Origin: Candidatus Bathyarchaeota archaeon
GTDB lineage: Archaea > Thermoproteota > Bathyarchaeia > 40CM-2-53-6
DNA: 5,212 bases
Direction: 5' to 3'
Assembly: GCA_005888695.1 (NCBI GenBank)
Contig: VBBH01000159.1
Coordinates: forward strand, 1 to 5,212
Made by a program: the position numbers and the translations under genes. Shown piece by piece: positions 4,790 through 5,212 of this stretch (position 1 is the first letter of the stretch; every line of letters begins with the position of its first letter). Under the pieces are notes generated by a model. That model worked only from the letters and a program-made list of their open reading frames with translations. It ran no database searches and was not told the origin of the DNA.

Positions 4790-5212
4790 CCCTTCCACAC
4801 AAGATCATTCCAATCATCATCCTCGCCAGCATAGCCAGCGCCGGAGTCATCGCCGGACTTGTCCACGCACCGGGCTCACCGGGACCCGCTTACGATGATC
4901 CCACACACCAAGCCCAGAAGCCCTCGTTCCAACACCACGAAATCTCTCCCAACCCTCCCACAGTTACCCCTTCGACTGATCCATCTTCAACAAATTGCAG
5001 AAACCCTGGTCCAGACTTTGGCCAATCCGCAAGCCCCGACAATGAAACAACTGCCGCACCGTCATCGAATACATCATCGACCCCGACCAGTCCACAACCA
5101 TTCACCACCATAATAATACCCAATACGGGGTGTCTACAACACAATCATCCTCACTGCGGCGGGACCGCTAACATACACGCTCATAAGCACGGCAGACACG
5201 CACTCTGTCATC
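4786..5212 (+). CDS. Second signal-anchored protein, paralogue of the 968 gene (runs off the edge, possibly frameshifted)
   Basis: From GTG 4786 the frame is open to the window end (142 codons, no stop). Residues 5-28 (HKIIPIIILASIASAGVIAG...) are nearly the same as the signal anchor of the 968 gene, and similarity persists to about residue 56 (TxQAQKxxFQ, then N). Beyond that this frame is Pro/Ser/Thr-rich, then His/Cys-rich, unlike copy 1. Other frames look more protein-like in parts: about 5043-5128 (CRTVIEYIIDPDQ...) in the frame one base earlier, and about 5132-5212 (VYNTIILTAAGPLTYTLIST...) in the third frame. Either this is a genuine low-complexity linker, or the copy has collected small indels. 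AGAGG at 4771-4775 is the ribosome site. It is divergent from the propeller gene. Confidence 0.6.
   Translation, partial: MTLPHKIIPIIILASIASAGVIAGLVHAPGSPGPAYDDPTHQAQKPSFQHHEISPNPPTVTPSTDPSSTNCRNPGPDFGQSASPDNETTAAPSSNTSSTPTSPQPFTTIIIPNTGCLQHNHPHCGGTANIHAHKHGRHALCH

Larger units (their letters stand above)
4658..4953 (+). repeat. Diverged direct duplication, copy 2
   Basis: Partner of 841-1135. It contains the identical 15-mer at 4718-4732, the GAGG ribosome site, the GTGA overlap, and about 56 matching codons of the main gene. In codons 2-33 I count 11 silent and 5 amino-acid-changing codon differences, so the signal anchor has been kept by selection. Confidence 0.8.

Noticed and set aside
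4890..5144. 84-codon minus-strand frame opposite copy 2
   Set aside because: Gly/Val-rich antisense of a Pro/Thr-rich stretch, a common artefact; no ribosome site or domain.

Overview
The window looks archaeal, although the sequence does not fix the phylum. The evidence is a set of small secreted or membrane-anchored proteins with isoleucine-rich signal anchors, Asn-X-Ser/Thr sites and Pro/Ser/Thr linkers, GTG starts, a membrane PH-like/zinc-ribbon protein, and a DGG-repeat beta-propeller of a kind common in archaeal surface proteins. There are no rRNA or tRNA genes, CRISPR arrays, transposases or phage genes.

Layout, left to right. A gene on the minus strand (194-664) encodes a small secreted beta-barrel-like protein resembling DUF3224; a hairpin plus T-run lies past its stop. 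Pointing away from it, on the plus strand, is a signal-anchored surface protein (968-1915, 'copy 1'). The same reading frame continues almost without a gap into a two-helix membrane protein with a PH-like domain and a zinc ribbon (1916-2494), and then into an orphan membrane-anchor tail (2495-2665). Neither downstream segment has a credible start codon. Converging on this tract with a 23-base gap is a minus-strand gene for a secreted seven-bladed beta-propeller (2689-4185). After about 470 gene-free bases, which hold a strong G-quadruplex motif, a second diverged copy of the 968 gene's leader and signal-anchor region begins (from 4658) and runs off the right edge.

The genes share a theme: nearly everything is exported or membrane-bound, so this is probably a piece of an envelope or surface-protein region. 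No metabolic pathway can be read from it.

The most interesting signals are three. (1) The two copies share about 300 bases, including a small leader ORF that ends in a GTGA overlap with the GTG start of the main gene. In copy 2 this leader ORF is intact (35 codons, strong Shine-Dalgarno); in copy 1 it has an internal TGA. (2) One frame runs from 968 to 2665, broken only by TGA at 1913 and TAG at 2492. (3) All three frame-breaking stops (924, 1913, 2492) are followed by Pro-Arg codons (CCA CGC, CCA AGA, CCA AGA), whereas the stops that end complete frames here are not. Gene decay, assembly errors and stop-codon readthrough are all possible. Membrane topology argues against a functional three-part fusion.
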